Assembly: GCF_003952525.1 (NCBI RefSeq)
Contig: NZ_CP034451.1
Coordinates: forward strand, 1,488,001-1,552,000
Source of the DNA: Mesorhizobium sp. M3A.F.Ca.ET.080.04.2.1
GTDB lineage: Bacteria > Pseudomonadota > Alphaproteobacteria > Rhizobiales > Rhizobiaceae
Length of the DNA: 64,000 nt
Reading direction: 5' to 3'
Of this stretch, positions 8,061-16,724 are shown in pieces. The translations under genes and the position numbers were made by a program. How positions within the stretch are numbered: the stretch's first letter is position 1; each line of letters opens with the position of its first letter. The notes under the pieces were generated by a model. It saw only the letters and a list, made by a program, of their open reading frames with translations, was not told the DNA's origin and did no database searches.

Positions 8061-10736
8061 ATGACCGCTGGAAGCAAGCCGAAGCAGGATGGCGCTCGTC
8101 GCCGCATCTGCGTGGTCACGCATGCGATCCGCCGCGACAGCGAGGTCGAGGATGCGACGGCGTTCAGCGAGCTCGCCAGACTCTTTGCCGATGAGGGAGA
8201 CGACGTCACCCTGCTGTTGGTCGCCGGCCGGGAAGCGCCCTCGCCGGAGCAGTTGGCCACGCAACGCAAGGAACTCGAGGCCGCCGCGGTCACACTCGAG
8301 GTTCTCGACCGGTCCGATCAGTTGCTCCCCTCGCTGGCAAGCCCGGAGAGCCGGTCCGCGGCCTTGCTGCACTATCTCGAGCGCTCCAGATACAATCTGG
8401 TCTTCGCGCCGCTCGAGGGTGGCCTGCCCTATTTCACCCTGCTCGCGGCCGAGACCGGCGCCTTCGCCGCGCCGCCCATCGTCCTCCTCGCCAGCGCCCC
8501 GGAGGAATGGGTGCATGAAGCCGACAAGGCCTTCATGGGCAGCACCGAGGCTATCGCTACGGCCCATATGGAAAAGCACTGCGCCGAAATGGCCGACAGG
8601 ACGATCTGCGCCTCCGCGGCGCTGCGCCAATGGATGCTGTCGAGAGGCTGGAAGGTGAGGAAGGCGACGGTGCTGCCGCCACCGTTTCGGGCCGGCCGGA
8701 CCGAAGCGCCGGCGTCACCGGTCGAGAGCAAGGCGTGCGAACTTGTTGCCCTGGCCGGAGCTCGGTTCCGGGATGGCCTGACGCTGCTTTGCGACGCGCT
8801 CGACATCCTCGCGCCATCGGCGCCCGAAGGGCTGACCCTCACCGCATTCGGTCCATTCGGCAAGATCATGGGCGAGCACAGCGGCGGGCTGCTTCTGCGG
8901 CGCGCCGAGCATTGGCCGTTCCGGCTCAAGCTGTTGCCGCGCGCGACCTTCCGGGAGAGGCTCGACTACCTCGCACGCAGCGGCGCCTTGGCCGTGATCC
9001 CCAGCCTCGCTGCATCGACAGGCGAAGCCGTTGCCGCATGCACCGCTGCAGGGCTGCCGTTCGTTGCAACCAATGCCGGCGCCAATGCCGAAGCCTGGAA
9101 TCCTGAGGCCGGCCAGGCGCCGCTGGTCGAGGCCGACGCGGCGCAATTGGCGGCGGCCATGCTGGCGGCGCTCGACAAGCCCCCCCGCCCCGGCCGGATC
9201 GATATGTCGGGCCCCTGCCGCAAGGCATGGCTGGATTCGCGCCATGTGCCCGCTGCCCGAAAGCGCATCCGCAAGCAGGCTCGACCGGCACCCCTGGTTT
9301 CGGTGGTGATGGCGCATCGCAACCGGCCGCTCTATCTCAAGCAGGCCATCGAGGCGGTCGAGGCGCAAAGCTACGGCAATCTCGAACTGGTGCTGGTCGA
9401 CGATGGAAGCGATCTGGAAGAAGCCAGGCAATTGCTGGATGCGCTGGAACCGGGCTTCCGTCGACGCGGATGGAAGATCCTGCGCTGGCTGCACAAGCAT
9501 CTTGGCGCCGCGCGCAATGCCGGCGTGCGCGCCGCGCGCGGCGAGTTGATCCTGTTCGTCGACGACGATAACGCGCTGTTCCCGGAAGCCGTCGATCAGT
9601 TCGTTCGCGCCATGACGACATCGGGCGCCGACATCTGCACGGCCTTCCAACTGATCTTCTACGAGGATTTCGTGCCGGAGAACCGGGCCGATGGGCTGAT
9701 CCAGTATCTGCCGCTCGGCGGCCCGGACGCGCTGGGACTGATCCACAACGTCTATGGCGATGCCAACGCGATGGTGCGCCGGGCGGTCTTCTCGCAGATC
9801 GGATTTTGGATCGAGGATCCAGGCTATGCCATGCACGACTGGGAATTCTTCGCGCGGGCCTCGCTCGCCGGGCTCAAGCTCAGGCCGATTCCGAAGCCGC
9901 TCTACTGGTACCGGTCGAAACCGGGCAGCATGTTCCGCACATCGAATTGGTATGACAACCGCCTGCCCGTCATGGAAGCGTTGCGGACGCTGCGATCCGA
10001 GGACGTCCGGTTGCTCCACCAGTTGGCCATCGCGCAGAACACGGCACGCTCCGAAGTCGACAGCGCGCGCGAGAACCTGAAATATACACCGGCCAATCGG
10101 AAATACCTGGAGCTCAGCGACCTCGAGCCCAACGGCGAGGCAGCGATCGAGGCGCTTGCCGGCATCGCCGCCTCGGTCGGCCGCAACGATACGCGCGCCG
10201 CCCTGCTTGGAGACGGCCTCGTCAAGCCGCAGCCGGATGCATCGGGCAGAGCCGAGGCGGCCGGTGCTTCAGTCGCGCTCGCCTACGAGGTGCTGAAGGC
10301 TGCAAGGCTGCTTACGCCGCGAAGTTCCGCGCTGCCGTTGCTGCTGGTCGCGCCTGACGGGGGTGGCGTGTTCCTGCGGCCGCACGCGGAGGGCCCGGTC
10401 GCCGCGTCGCTTGACCATCAGTTCCCGCCCTTTTTTCGCAGAATGGAGGCAGCCGTCGAGCTCGCCCATGCCGACGCTCCGGCAATCGAATTCGGCCTGG
10501 CGCTCGCCCGCCCCGACCAGCCCATAGACTGGCAGCAGGACATCGGCGCGCAGACGATCGGCTTCTCCGGCTGGATAATGGTCCGCGACAAATTCGTGCG
10601 CCACGTCGTGGCGACGACGGCCCGTGTCAGGCGCAAGATGCCGCTTTCGATCGTGCTCGCGGTGCGCTTCGCGGAAGGGCCGAACGGCGCTCCGAGCAAC
10701 GCCTTCTTTCGGACGCTGACCCTGTTCAGCGACTAA
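8061..10736 (+). CDS. Large two-domain glycosyltransferase (GT4-like + GT2) with shared C-terminal domain
   Basis: 891 aa. Residues 15-375 look like a GT-B (GT4-like) fold: ICVVTHAIRRDSE at the N-terminus, LAPLEGG-type segment, then PSLAASTGEAVAACTAAGLPFVATNAG. Residues 414-640 are a GT2 (GT-A) domain with VVMAHRNRPLYL, VLVDDGSD, LFVDDDNALF and DWEFF. From about 758 to the end is a beta-rich region (LLLVAPDGGGVFLRP ... GFSGWIMV ... PSNAFFRTL) that recurs in the 12443-15739 gene and that I cannot assign. AGAGGA precedes the ATG by seven bases. No signal peptide or membrane span, so cytoplasmic. Likely a polymerising or multi-step surface glycan enzyme. Confidence 0.82.
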   Translation: MTAGSKPKQDGARRRICVVTHAIRRDSEVEDATAFSELARLFADEGDDVTLLLVAGREAPSPEQLATQRKELEAAAVTLEVLDRSDQLLPSLASPESRSAALLHYLERSRYNLVFAPLEGGLPYFTLLAAETGAFAAPPIVLLASAPEEWVHEADKAFMGSTEAIATAHMEKHCAEMADRTICASAALRQWMLSRGWKVRKATVLPPPFRAGRTEAPASPVESKACELVALAGARFRDGLTLLCDALDILAPSAPEGLTLTAFGPFGKIMGEHSGGLLLRRAEHWPFRLKLLPRATFRERLDYLARSGALAVIPSLAASTGEAVAACTAAGLPFVATNAGANAEAWNPEAGQAPLVEADAAQLAAAMLAALDKPPRPGRIDMSGPCRKAWLDSRHVPAARKRIRKQARPAPLVSVVMAHRNRPLYLKQAIEAVEAQSYGNLELVLVDDGSDLEEARQLLDALEPGFRRRGWKILRWLHKHLGAARNAGVRAARGELILFVDDDNALFPEAVDQFVRAMTTSGADICTAFQLIFYEDFVPENRADGLIQYLPLGGPDALGLIHNVYGDANAMVRRAVFSQIGFWIEDPGYAMHDWEFFARASLAGLKLRPIPKPLYWYRSKPGSMFRTSNWYDNRLPVMEALRTLRSEDVRLLHQLAIAQNTARSEVDSARENLKYTPANRKYLELSDLEPNGEAAIEALAGIAASVGRNDTRAALLGDGLVKPQPDASGRAEAAGASVALAYEVLKAARLLTPRSSALPLLLVAPDGGGVFLRPHAEGPVAASLDHQFPPFFRRMEAAVELAHADAPAIEFGLALARPDQPIDWQQDIGAQTIGFSGWIMVRDKFVRHVVATTARVRRKMPLSIVLAVRFAEGPNGAPSNAFFRTLTLFSD

Positions 10737-10762
10737 AGCAGGGCGTTCGACATCCGAACTCG

Positions 10763-10787
10763 ACAGGCTGCCTGTTGGCCTGTTTTT
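10763..10787 (+). terminator. Rho-independent terminator of the 8061-10736 gene
   Basis: ACAGGC (10763-10768) pairs with GCCTGT (10778-10783) across a nine-base loop, followed directly by a run of five T (10783-10787). It lies 27 bases after the stop codon. Confidence 0.6.
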
Positions 10788-10903
10788 CGACGCCGAATTT
10801 CCGCGGCCGTACACGATCCAGCCTGCCAGCAGCAGCCCCTTTCGCAGACCCAAACAGGCGCTCAAGCCGTTAACCATCCCCCAGCAGGTTTCTGTCGATA
10901 TGG

Positions 10904-10932
10904 TTGACAAATTGCTAACAAATCAATAGTAT
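10904..10932 (+). promoter_or_regulatory. Sigma-70-type promoter for the small secreted protein
   Basis: Perfect TTGACA at 10904-10909, a 17-base spacer, and TAGTAT at 10927-10932 (four of six matches to TATAAT). The ATG of the following gene lies 39 bases downstream. Confidence 0.6.
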
Positions 10933-10970
10933 CAACAGTCTATGGGGTGTGCAGTGTATGGGTGGGCGTA

Positions 10971-11261
10971 ATGCGTAAAATACAGTCGCTACTTTTGGGC
11001 GGCCTCAGTCTGCTGGGGTTGAGTGTCGCGTTCTCGAACGCGGCGCAGGCGCAAATCGAAGTTGCCCCGATCAAGGAAGCCGAGCTCGCCTGCGAGCAGG
11101 CCCTCAAGATCGGCACCATCGAGGCGCTAGAGGACTATCTGCATCGTTATCCGAATGCGCCGACGGCCTGCAAAGCGCTGGCTTTGAACAGCCTGTCACA
11201 GTTTGCAGCCGGTGGTGGAAACGGGAACGGTGGGGATGGCGGCGGCCGCTACGGCGGATAA
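10971..11261 (+). CDS. Small secreted protein with Gly-rich tail, function unknown
   Basis: 96 aa. MRKIQSLLLGGLSLLGLSV...AQAQ is a signal peptide with cleavage near residue 27. The mature protein has a helical segment with two Cys (ELACEQALK and APTACKAL), suggesting one disulfide, and ends in GGGNGNGGDGGGRYGG. The repeat-like EALEDYLHRYP is reminiscent of short TPR-like or Sel1-like helices seen in rhizobial secreted proteins. ATG at 10971 is chosen because the signal peptide begins there; upstream GTG codons would add eight unusual residues. It lies alone between two large glycosyltransferase genes. Confidence 0.65.
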   Translation: MRKIQSLLLGGLSLLGLSVAFSNAAQAQIEVAPIKEAELACEQALKIGTIEALEDYLHRYPNAPTACKALALNSLSQFAAGGGNGNGGDGGGRYGG

Positions 11262-11283
11262 GCGCCGATTTTCTCGATAAATG

Positions 11284-12294
11284 TCAGGCGGACGCGCCGT
11301 CGCGAAGACGGCGCGTCGCTTGCTTTGAGATGAACTCAGCGTAGCGATCCGAGGTTTTCATCCAGCCGAGATCCACGAGCTGCGCGGTGTCGCGATAGCG
11401 GACGGAGCGATGGTCGCGGAGCGCCAGCTTCGGGTTTCGCTCCAATGCTTCCATGTAGGCTGCACGTTCCTCGAGGGTCTTTTCCTTGAGCTGCGCATTC
11501 TCGTTCAGGGACGACGCCGACTTTTGGCGGAAGCCCCAGACGAATTTGAAGTGCAGCAAGGCAACGCGCAGTTCGCTGAAGCTGACCTTGGTGAGGGTGT
11601 GCTGCGCCACGTGGTAGCTTGTGCCCCGCCCCCATCGCACGATCGGCACTTTCGTCAGACAGGGCGGAAACGTCTGCTTGAAGCGGCCGTGCCAGAAGAC
11701 ACGTTCTCTCACACCGCCGAACATCTGCTCCGGCGGATAGAGGCCGTCGCGGGGCCTCAGCCATCCCGGCTCGGGATCGAAATAGGGCGAGGCCTCGAGC
11801 AGCGGGAGCTTGCCGTCGTAGCTGCATTCGGTCAGCGGTCCGTCGGCATACATGTCGATCATCGAGCCGATGACGGCTTCGGCGCCGGTCGACTGGAGAT
11901 AGGCGCAGAGCTGCCGCAGATTCGTCTGCTCGCAATCGGGATAGACGAGAAGCTCATCGGCGTCGATCGATAGGCACCAATGGCCGCTGCCGAAGACGTT
12001 CATCAGCGTGTTGATCCATTTCGGCGGATCGATGTTTTCGGCGAAATGCGATCCTTCGGTGTGGAAGCAGTGGCTGTCCGGTTGCTCCAGGATCAGTTCG
12101 CGCGTTCCGTCCGTCGAGCCGTTGTCCAGAAAGAAGAATCGGTCGACCCCGAGCTTGCGATAGTGGTCGAGGATGTGCGGCAGCAAGGCCGCTTCGTTGC
12201 GCAATCCGACAAAGCAAAGGATCTCGTCGTGGGCCATGTCGATCGGCCGGTCATCCAGTCGCGCGAGATGTTTTGGGGATTGAAAGCCAACCAT
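11284..12294 (-). CDS. Glycosyltransferase family 2/92-like protein
   Basis: About 336 aa. ILCFVGLRNEAALLPHILDHY followed by FFLDNGSTDGT and CLSIDADELL is the signature of the GT2-like family (PF13704 type) that includes GT92-related enzymes; the DADE motif is the metal site. No membrane segment is evident. An in-frame TTG at 12351 would extend the N-terminus by 19 residues; neither start has a strong ribosome site, and ATG at 12294 is preferred. The gene is divergent from the giant glycosyltransferase at 12443 with a short shared promoter region, which suggests they work on the same glycan. Confidence 0.75.
   Translation of the reverse strand: MVGFQSPKHLARLDDRPIDMAHDEILCFVGLRNEAALLPHILDHYRKLGVDRFFFLDNGSTDGTRELILEQPDSHCFHTEGSHFAENIDPPKWINTLMNVFGSGHWCLSIDADELLVYPDCEQTNLRQLCAYLQSTGAEAVIGSMIDMYADGPLTECSYDGKLPLLEASPYFDPEPGWLRPRDGLYPPEQMFGGVRERVFWHGRFKQTFPPCLTKVPIVRWGRGTSYHVAQHTLTKVSFSELRVALLHFKFVWGFRQKSASSLNENAQLKEKTLEERAAYMEALERNPKLALRDHRSVRYRDTAQLVDLGWMKTSDRYAEFISKQATRRLRDGASA
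11291..11317. terminator. Perfect hairpin at the converging gene ends
   Basis: GACGCGCCGTC (11291-11301) and GACGGCGCGTC (11307-11317) form an 11-bp stem with a five-base loop. It covers the last codons of the minus-strand glycosyltransferase and follows the small secreted gene by 30 bases. There is no proper T-run on either side, so a bidirectional attenuating hairpin is as likely as a terminator. Confidence 0.45.
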
Positions 12295-12442
12295 CCGAAC
12301 GTCATCAATACGGTTGAGCGAAGGCAGACGCGTGTTATGCACCCAAGACAATTATCAAAGTGTTATCCAACTGTTGGCAAGACTGCTTCGCGTTGGACAG
12401 GCTGACAAAGCTGGACTGAGCTGGGATTGATTGGGGGACCGA

Positions 12443-15400
12443 TTGAGCGTTGGTTCTAAGAAACGAGCGGTGCCCGCCGGGAGGCGGCAGGCGAGCCAAA
12501 AGCCCCGCAACGTGTGCATCGTTTCGGAGGTCGAGTTCGGCTCGACCGTGACGGCCGATCCCGGCTCGGCGGTCTACGCCCTGGCCCAGCACCTTGCGAA
12601 GACCGGCGACAGGGTGACCTTGCTTTGGGTGGCGAGCCCGCTCGGCAGCCGGCCTGACGCGGAGGAGATCGCGCGGCTGGCCAAATGGTGCTTCGACAAT
12701 TTCCTGGTGCGGCTCGAATTGCTGCCGCTGTCGCCGGAGCTGCTGCGCGGCGACGAAGCGAGCGACAAGAACTCGGTGGCTGTCTACCACTATCTCAAGC
12801 AGAACCCGTTCGACGTCGTCTATTTTTCGCTCGAAGGCGGGCTGGCGCATTTCCCCACGGTTGCCAAGCGCACCGGCGTGTTCCCCGATCCGCCGGTGAT
12901 CGTCGTGCTCGCCCACGAACCGCTGATCTGGAAGCTGGAAGCCAACTCCCGGGCGATCGAGCACAAGGACCAGATGACGGTCGCGCATATGGAGAGGACA
13001 GCGGCCGAGACCTGCGACCATCTCGTCGTCACCGGCCAGTCGCTGCTCGACTGGATGACCAAGGCGGGATGGAAGTTGCCCGCCAGTCGTCACATCGCCG
13101 CCCCGCTGCCGCCCGAGGAGTGGCGTTCGAACTTCACCGTCGATCACTACCGGCCCCGGGAGCGGCTCAGCCCCGAAGTGGTTCATTTCTCCGGCACGGA
13201 GGCGCGCGGCGGGCTGACGCTGTTCTGCGATGCGCTCGATCGCCTGGCCGACAGCGGCGTCACCGACCTGTCGGTGACGGTGGTCGGCGCATTCGGCCAT
13301 GTGCTCGGCGAGCATTCGGGCGGCATGATCGTCCGACGGGCGCGGCAATGGCCGTTCAAGCTGAAGCTTCTGCCCATCCGGGACGAGCCGCAGATCTTCA
13401 AATATCTGCGGCAGAGCCATGCGCTGGTGGCGATCACTCATTCGGCCGCCCATCTTCCGCTGGATGTTGTGACGTGCCTCGACGAAGGGATCGCGTTCGT
13501 CACCACGGATGTCGGCAGCATTCGCGACGTGATCCATCCGAGCTCCGCCGATGCCGTCACCATGAAGGCTTCCGCCGCAGCGATCGCGGCCAAGATTGCG
13601 TCGGTCATGGAAAGCCGGTCGTTCGACCCGGCGAAGCCGCAGCACAACCGGGATGCGCGCGAGAAGGCCTGGAGCAGGCTGCACGCGAAATTCGCAAAAC
13701 AGGCCGCCAAGCCCGGCGGGCTCGGCCGGGGCCGGCTGCCGCTGGTCTCGATTATTACGGCGCACTACAATCGGGCGCGCCTGCTGCCGCAGGCGATCGC
13801 CTCGGTCCGGCGCCAGGACTATCCCAACATCGAACTGGTCCTTGTCGATGACGGCAGCACCGATCCCGAGGCGATCCGGCTACTGGCCGAGCTCGAGCCG
13901 GAGTTCAAGCAGCGCGGCTGGCAGATCATCCGGCAGAAGAACGGCTTCCTCGGCAAGGCGCGCAACAACGGCATCCGCCACGCCAAGGGGTCGTTGATCC
14001 TGTTCCTGGACGACGACAATGCGCTGTTCCCGAATGCGGTCAGCACCTTCGTCTCCGGCATGTTGAGGTCCGGCGCCGATATCTGCACCACCTTCGCCAA
14101 GTGGCTCAACGAGCCGTTCGTGCCGCCGGACACGAAGAGCGGCTATATGCTGTATTTCCCGGTCGGCGGCCCACCCGACATCGCGCTGATCACCAACCCT
14201 TATGGCGATGCCAACGCCATGTTCCGGCGCGAGGTGTTCGACAAGGTCGGCTACCTCAACGAAGAGCGCGGCTTTTCGGCAAGCGATTGGGAATTCTTCC
14301 TGCGCGCCGATCTTGCCGGCCTGGAGATCGTGACCATCCCGGAGCCGCTCTACTGGTACCGGTCTTCGCCGACGGGCATGAACCGGAATGCCGAGTGGCT
14401 GAGAAACCGGCGGCCGATCATCGACGTGTTCCGCAAGCACAAATTCGCGCGGACGGACATGTTCGTGCAGCTCGGCATCAGCTCGAACACCGCCAGCCAC
14501 GAGAAGGAACTCAACCTCTGGAACCTGGAGCTGCGGGTCAAGGACGACCGGTATCTGCGGCTGAGTTCGGCTGCCGCCAATTCCGCAGATGCGATCCAGC
14601 TGCTGGCTGAGATAGCGGCGCGCGAAGGCAGGGCCGACACGGCGATCTCGCTGCTCGCCCATGCCGGCCGATCCGACTTCACCCTGGGCGTTGTCGACAT
14701 GCTCAACGCCTCGGCTGAGGAGACGGTCCCGGAACTGCACTCCCTGCTGCATCGCGAGCAGTACCTCTCGGCCGAGATCCTGCGACTCGCCCATGTCGGG
14801 TCGTATCCAACCGATTCGGATCTGCTGACCTATGTCGAGCAATCGCCGGACCAGCTGTTCGTCCAGGCCAGCGGCGGCGCCGTTTCGATGGCGCTGCTGA
14901 AGGGCGTATGCCCGCCAGGCACGGTCGGCGCGAGCTGCTGGGTCTATCTTGATGAAGCGGTCACGGAACCGGCGCAGTTTCAGATCGCGCTCGTCGATGC
15001 GGATAAGCGGGACTTCGGTCAGCTCGCCGAACTGCTTGCAAATGGCGGCAGCGGCTGGGCGAATGTGAGCCGTCCGCACGAACCGCGCGAAATCATGGCC
15101 GATGCCGATGGACCTGCGGATGGCAGGCGCGATCTGCTGCTGGCCGTCAGATGCGCCGACAGGCAGCCGGACGCGAAGGTGCTTGGCGGCTTCTCCAGCA
15201 TCAAGATCCGCAACGTGGTTTCACCCGGCGGGCGGCGCCCACGCCTCAATGCGCCGCAGCAGCGCCAGCGCATGCGCCGGCTGAGCGGCGAGGAACTGAA
15301 GCGTGCGACGCTGACAACGAACTATCCGTCCGAGTTGCCGGCGCTGCTCGTTGCCGGCGACAATGGCGGCATTTTCCTGCGGCCGAGCAACCATGGTCCC

Positions 15401-15739
15401 GTGGTCGCCGCCCTCAATTCCACTTTCCCGGCCTTTGCCCGAAGCGTGATCGCAACGGTGGAGATCGCGCATGAGGATGCTTCCCCCTTCGAGTTCGCCA
15501 TGGCACTGGGGCGGCCGGAAGAAAAACTCGTCTGGAAACACGATGCTCCGGTCGGCGCCTTGGCCTTCTCCGGCTGGACACGTGTCGCGAGACCCTTCGA
15601 GCTGCATGACCTGAAGGTCTCCATCCGCGAGATCGATCGCAAATGGCTGACGATCCATCTGGCGATCAGACTGCCACCTGGTTCCAAGCCCATGCCGTCC
15701 AACGCTTTCTGGCGCAAGCTGCTGCTGGCGTGGGACTGA
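12443..15739 (+). CDS. Giant two-domain glycosyltransferase (GT4-like + GT2), paralogue of the 8061 gene
   Basis: 1098 aa from TTG at 12443, four bases after GGGGGA; an in-frame TTG at 12431 is an alternative. Residues 25-430 form a GT4-like region (NVCIVSEVEFGS, VYFSLEGGLAHFP, GEHSGGMIVRRARQWPFKLK). Residues 435-650 are GT2 with IITAHYNRARLLP, VLVDDGSTDPE, LFLDDDNALF and DWEFF. Residues 800-930 form an extra beta-rich domain absent from the shorter paralogue, and 966-1098 match that paralogue's C-terminal domain (LVAGDNGGIFLRP, LAFSGWTRV, PSNAFWRKL). Cytoplasmic by prediction. The shared GEHSGG...RRA and WPF motifs in the GT4 part show the pair arose by duplication. Confidence 0.82.
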   Translation: MSVGSKKRAVPAGRRQASQKPRNVCIVSEVEFGSTVTADPGSAVYALAQHLAKTGDRVTLLWVASPLGSRPDAEEIARLAKWCFDNFLVRLELLPLSPELLRGDEASDKNSVAVYHYLKQNPFDVVYFSLEGGLAHFPTVAKRTGVFPDPPVIVVLAHEPLIWKLEANSRAIEHKDQMTVAHMERTAAETCDHLVVTGQSLLDWMTKAGWKLPASRHIAAPLPPEEWRSNFTVDHYRPRERLSPEVVHFSGTEARGGLTLFCDALDRLADSGVTDLSVTVVGAFGHVLGEHSGGMIVRRARQWPFKLKLLPIRDEPQIFKYLRQSHALVAITHSAAHLPLDVVTCLDEGIAFVTTDVGSIRDVIHPSSADAVTMKASAAAIAAKIASVMESRSFDPAKPQHNRDAREKAWSRLHAKFAKQAAKPGGLGRGRLPLVSIITAHYNRARLLPQAIASVRRQDYPNIELVLVDDGSTDPEAIRLLAELEPEFKQRGWQIIRQKNGFLGKARNNGIRHAKGSLILFLDDDNALFPNAVSTFVSGMLRSGADICTTFAKWLNEPFVPPDTKSGYMLYFPVGGPPDIALITNPYGDANAMFRREVFDKVGYLNEERGFSASDWEFFLRADLAGLEIVTIPEPLYWYRSSPTGMNRNAEWLRNRRPIIDVFRKHKFARTDMFVQLGISSNTASHEKELNLWNLELRVKDDRYLRLSSAAANSADAIQLLAEIAAREGRADTAISLLAHAGRSDFTLGVVDMLNASAEETVPELHSLLHREQYLSAEILRLAHVGSYPTDSDLLTYVEQSPDQLFVQASGGAVSMALLKGVCPPGTVGASCWVYLDEAVTEPAQFQIALVDADKRDFGQLAELLANGGSGWANVSRPHEPREIMADADGPADGRRDLLLAVRCADRQPDAKVLGGFSSIKIRNVVSPGGRRPRLNAPQQRQRMRRLSGEELKRATLTTNYPSELPALLVAGDNGGIFLRPSNHGPVVAALNSTFPAFARSVIATVEIAHEDASPFEFAMALGRPEEKLVWKHDAPVGALAFSGWTRVARPFELHDLKVSIREIDRKWLTIHLAIRLPPGSKPMPSNAFWRKLLLAWD

Positions 15740-15825
15740 CGCCGGTGCCAATCGCGCGAACGTTACCTTGCGAGGACCGCGAAGTGCAGTAGTAGACGGC
15801 GGCGAGCCTGGGAGGTGCCACGAAG

Positions 15826-16596
15826 ATGAAGAGCATTGTCGGCCTTGCCGTTTTCATTATTGCCGTCAGCGCGGCATTCTTCCCGGCGGTCGCACAGGAA
15901 GGTGACGTTGGACCAAAGTGCACCCAGTGGAACTCGCACCGGGTCCTGTTCACGAAGGGTGACGGCAAGATATCGGCCGAATCCGCAAAAGCCCTGGGAG
16001 AGTTCGTCAATGGCGCCGGCCACGATTGCGGGTACAGGCTCTATGCGACTGCGAGCAAGGAAGGCGGATACGACAAGGCGTATGACATTGCCGGCCGCAG
16101 GCTGAACGCGACGAGCGACTTCCTCAAAGCACAGGGCGTCAAGCCGGAAATGGTGCTGGCGCTTTCCTATTGGGTCGATGACGGCGCCGCCGACACGAGC
16201 CAAGCGCGCAGCGCCATCCTCTACACCTTGCCCAAGCAAGGCATCTCCTGCCGGCAGTATGAGAAGCGCAGGCCGGAGCAGGTCCATCTCGTCTTCGCCA
16301 GCCGCTCCTCCGTGATTTCAGCGAAGGTGAAACGCGAGCTCGAGAAGTTCGCCGCCAGCATTCGCGACACGCGCTGCAACGTGGAGATGACGGCGCTGGC
16401 GGCCAAGGAATTTACCGGCGCCAACGCTGCCAAGATCAACAAGGATCTGGCCAAGCGGCGCGTGAAGGCGATCGAGAACATTCTGACCGCGGCGGGCATC
16501 GACAGCGACCGGCTGGTCGACACGAAAGTGGAGTATATTGGCGACAAGAAGCCGAACGTCGCCAAGAATCGCCTGGCCACGGCGTCGCTGATGTAG
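15826..16596 (+). CDS. Secreted protein with two degenerate OmpA-like domains
   Basis: 256 aa with signal peptide (VGLAVFIIAVSAAFFPAVAQ, cleavage near residue 23). Two consecutive segments follow the pattern of OmpA C-terminal peptidoglycan-binding domains: residues 38-125 (KISAESAKALGEFV ... GYDKAYDIAGRRLNATSDFLKAQGV) and residues 160-250 (KVKRELEKFAASIRD ... INKDLAKRRVKAIENILTAAGI). The canonical NxxLSxxRA is altered to AYDIAGRR in the first and NKDLAKRR in the second. GGGAGGT lies nine bases before the ATG. Lies just downstream of the giant glycosyltransferase on the same strand; an envelope-associated function is inferred. Confidence 0.6.
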   Translation: MKSIVGLAVFIIAVSAAFFPAVAQEGDVGPKCTQWNSHRVLFTKGDGKISAESAKALGEFVNGAGHDCGYRLYATASKEGGYDKAYDIAGRRLNATSDFLKAQGVKPEMVLALSYWVDDGAADTSQARSAILYTLPKQGISCRQYEKRRPEQVHLVFASRSSVISAKVKRELEKFAASIRDTRCNVEMTALAAKEFTGANAAKINKDLAKRRVKAIENILTAAGIDSDRLVDTKVEYIGDKKPNVAKNRLATASLM

Positions 16597-16679
16597 CTGC
16601 GCCAGCTTGCCTGAGCATCAAAACGCGTAGCGTTGATCGGATTCAGGCGACGCGCATTGAATTTTTTGTTTTTGGATGC

Positions 16680-16721
16680 ATGTCGTTCCCCCCAAAACCG
16701 CTGCGCACCTTTGGGCGACAT
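16680..16721. repeat. Rhizobial ATGTCG-type palindromic element
   Basis: ATGTCG (16680-16685) and CGACAT (16716-16721) with inner CCCCAAA/TTTGGG arms surround CCGCTGCGCACC. Such 40-base palindromes are dispersed in Mesorhizobium and Sinorhizobium intergenic regions. It lies exactly between two converging genes, where it could end transcription from both sides. Confidence 0.6.
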
Positions 16722-16724
16722 CCA

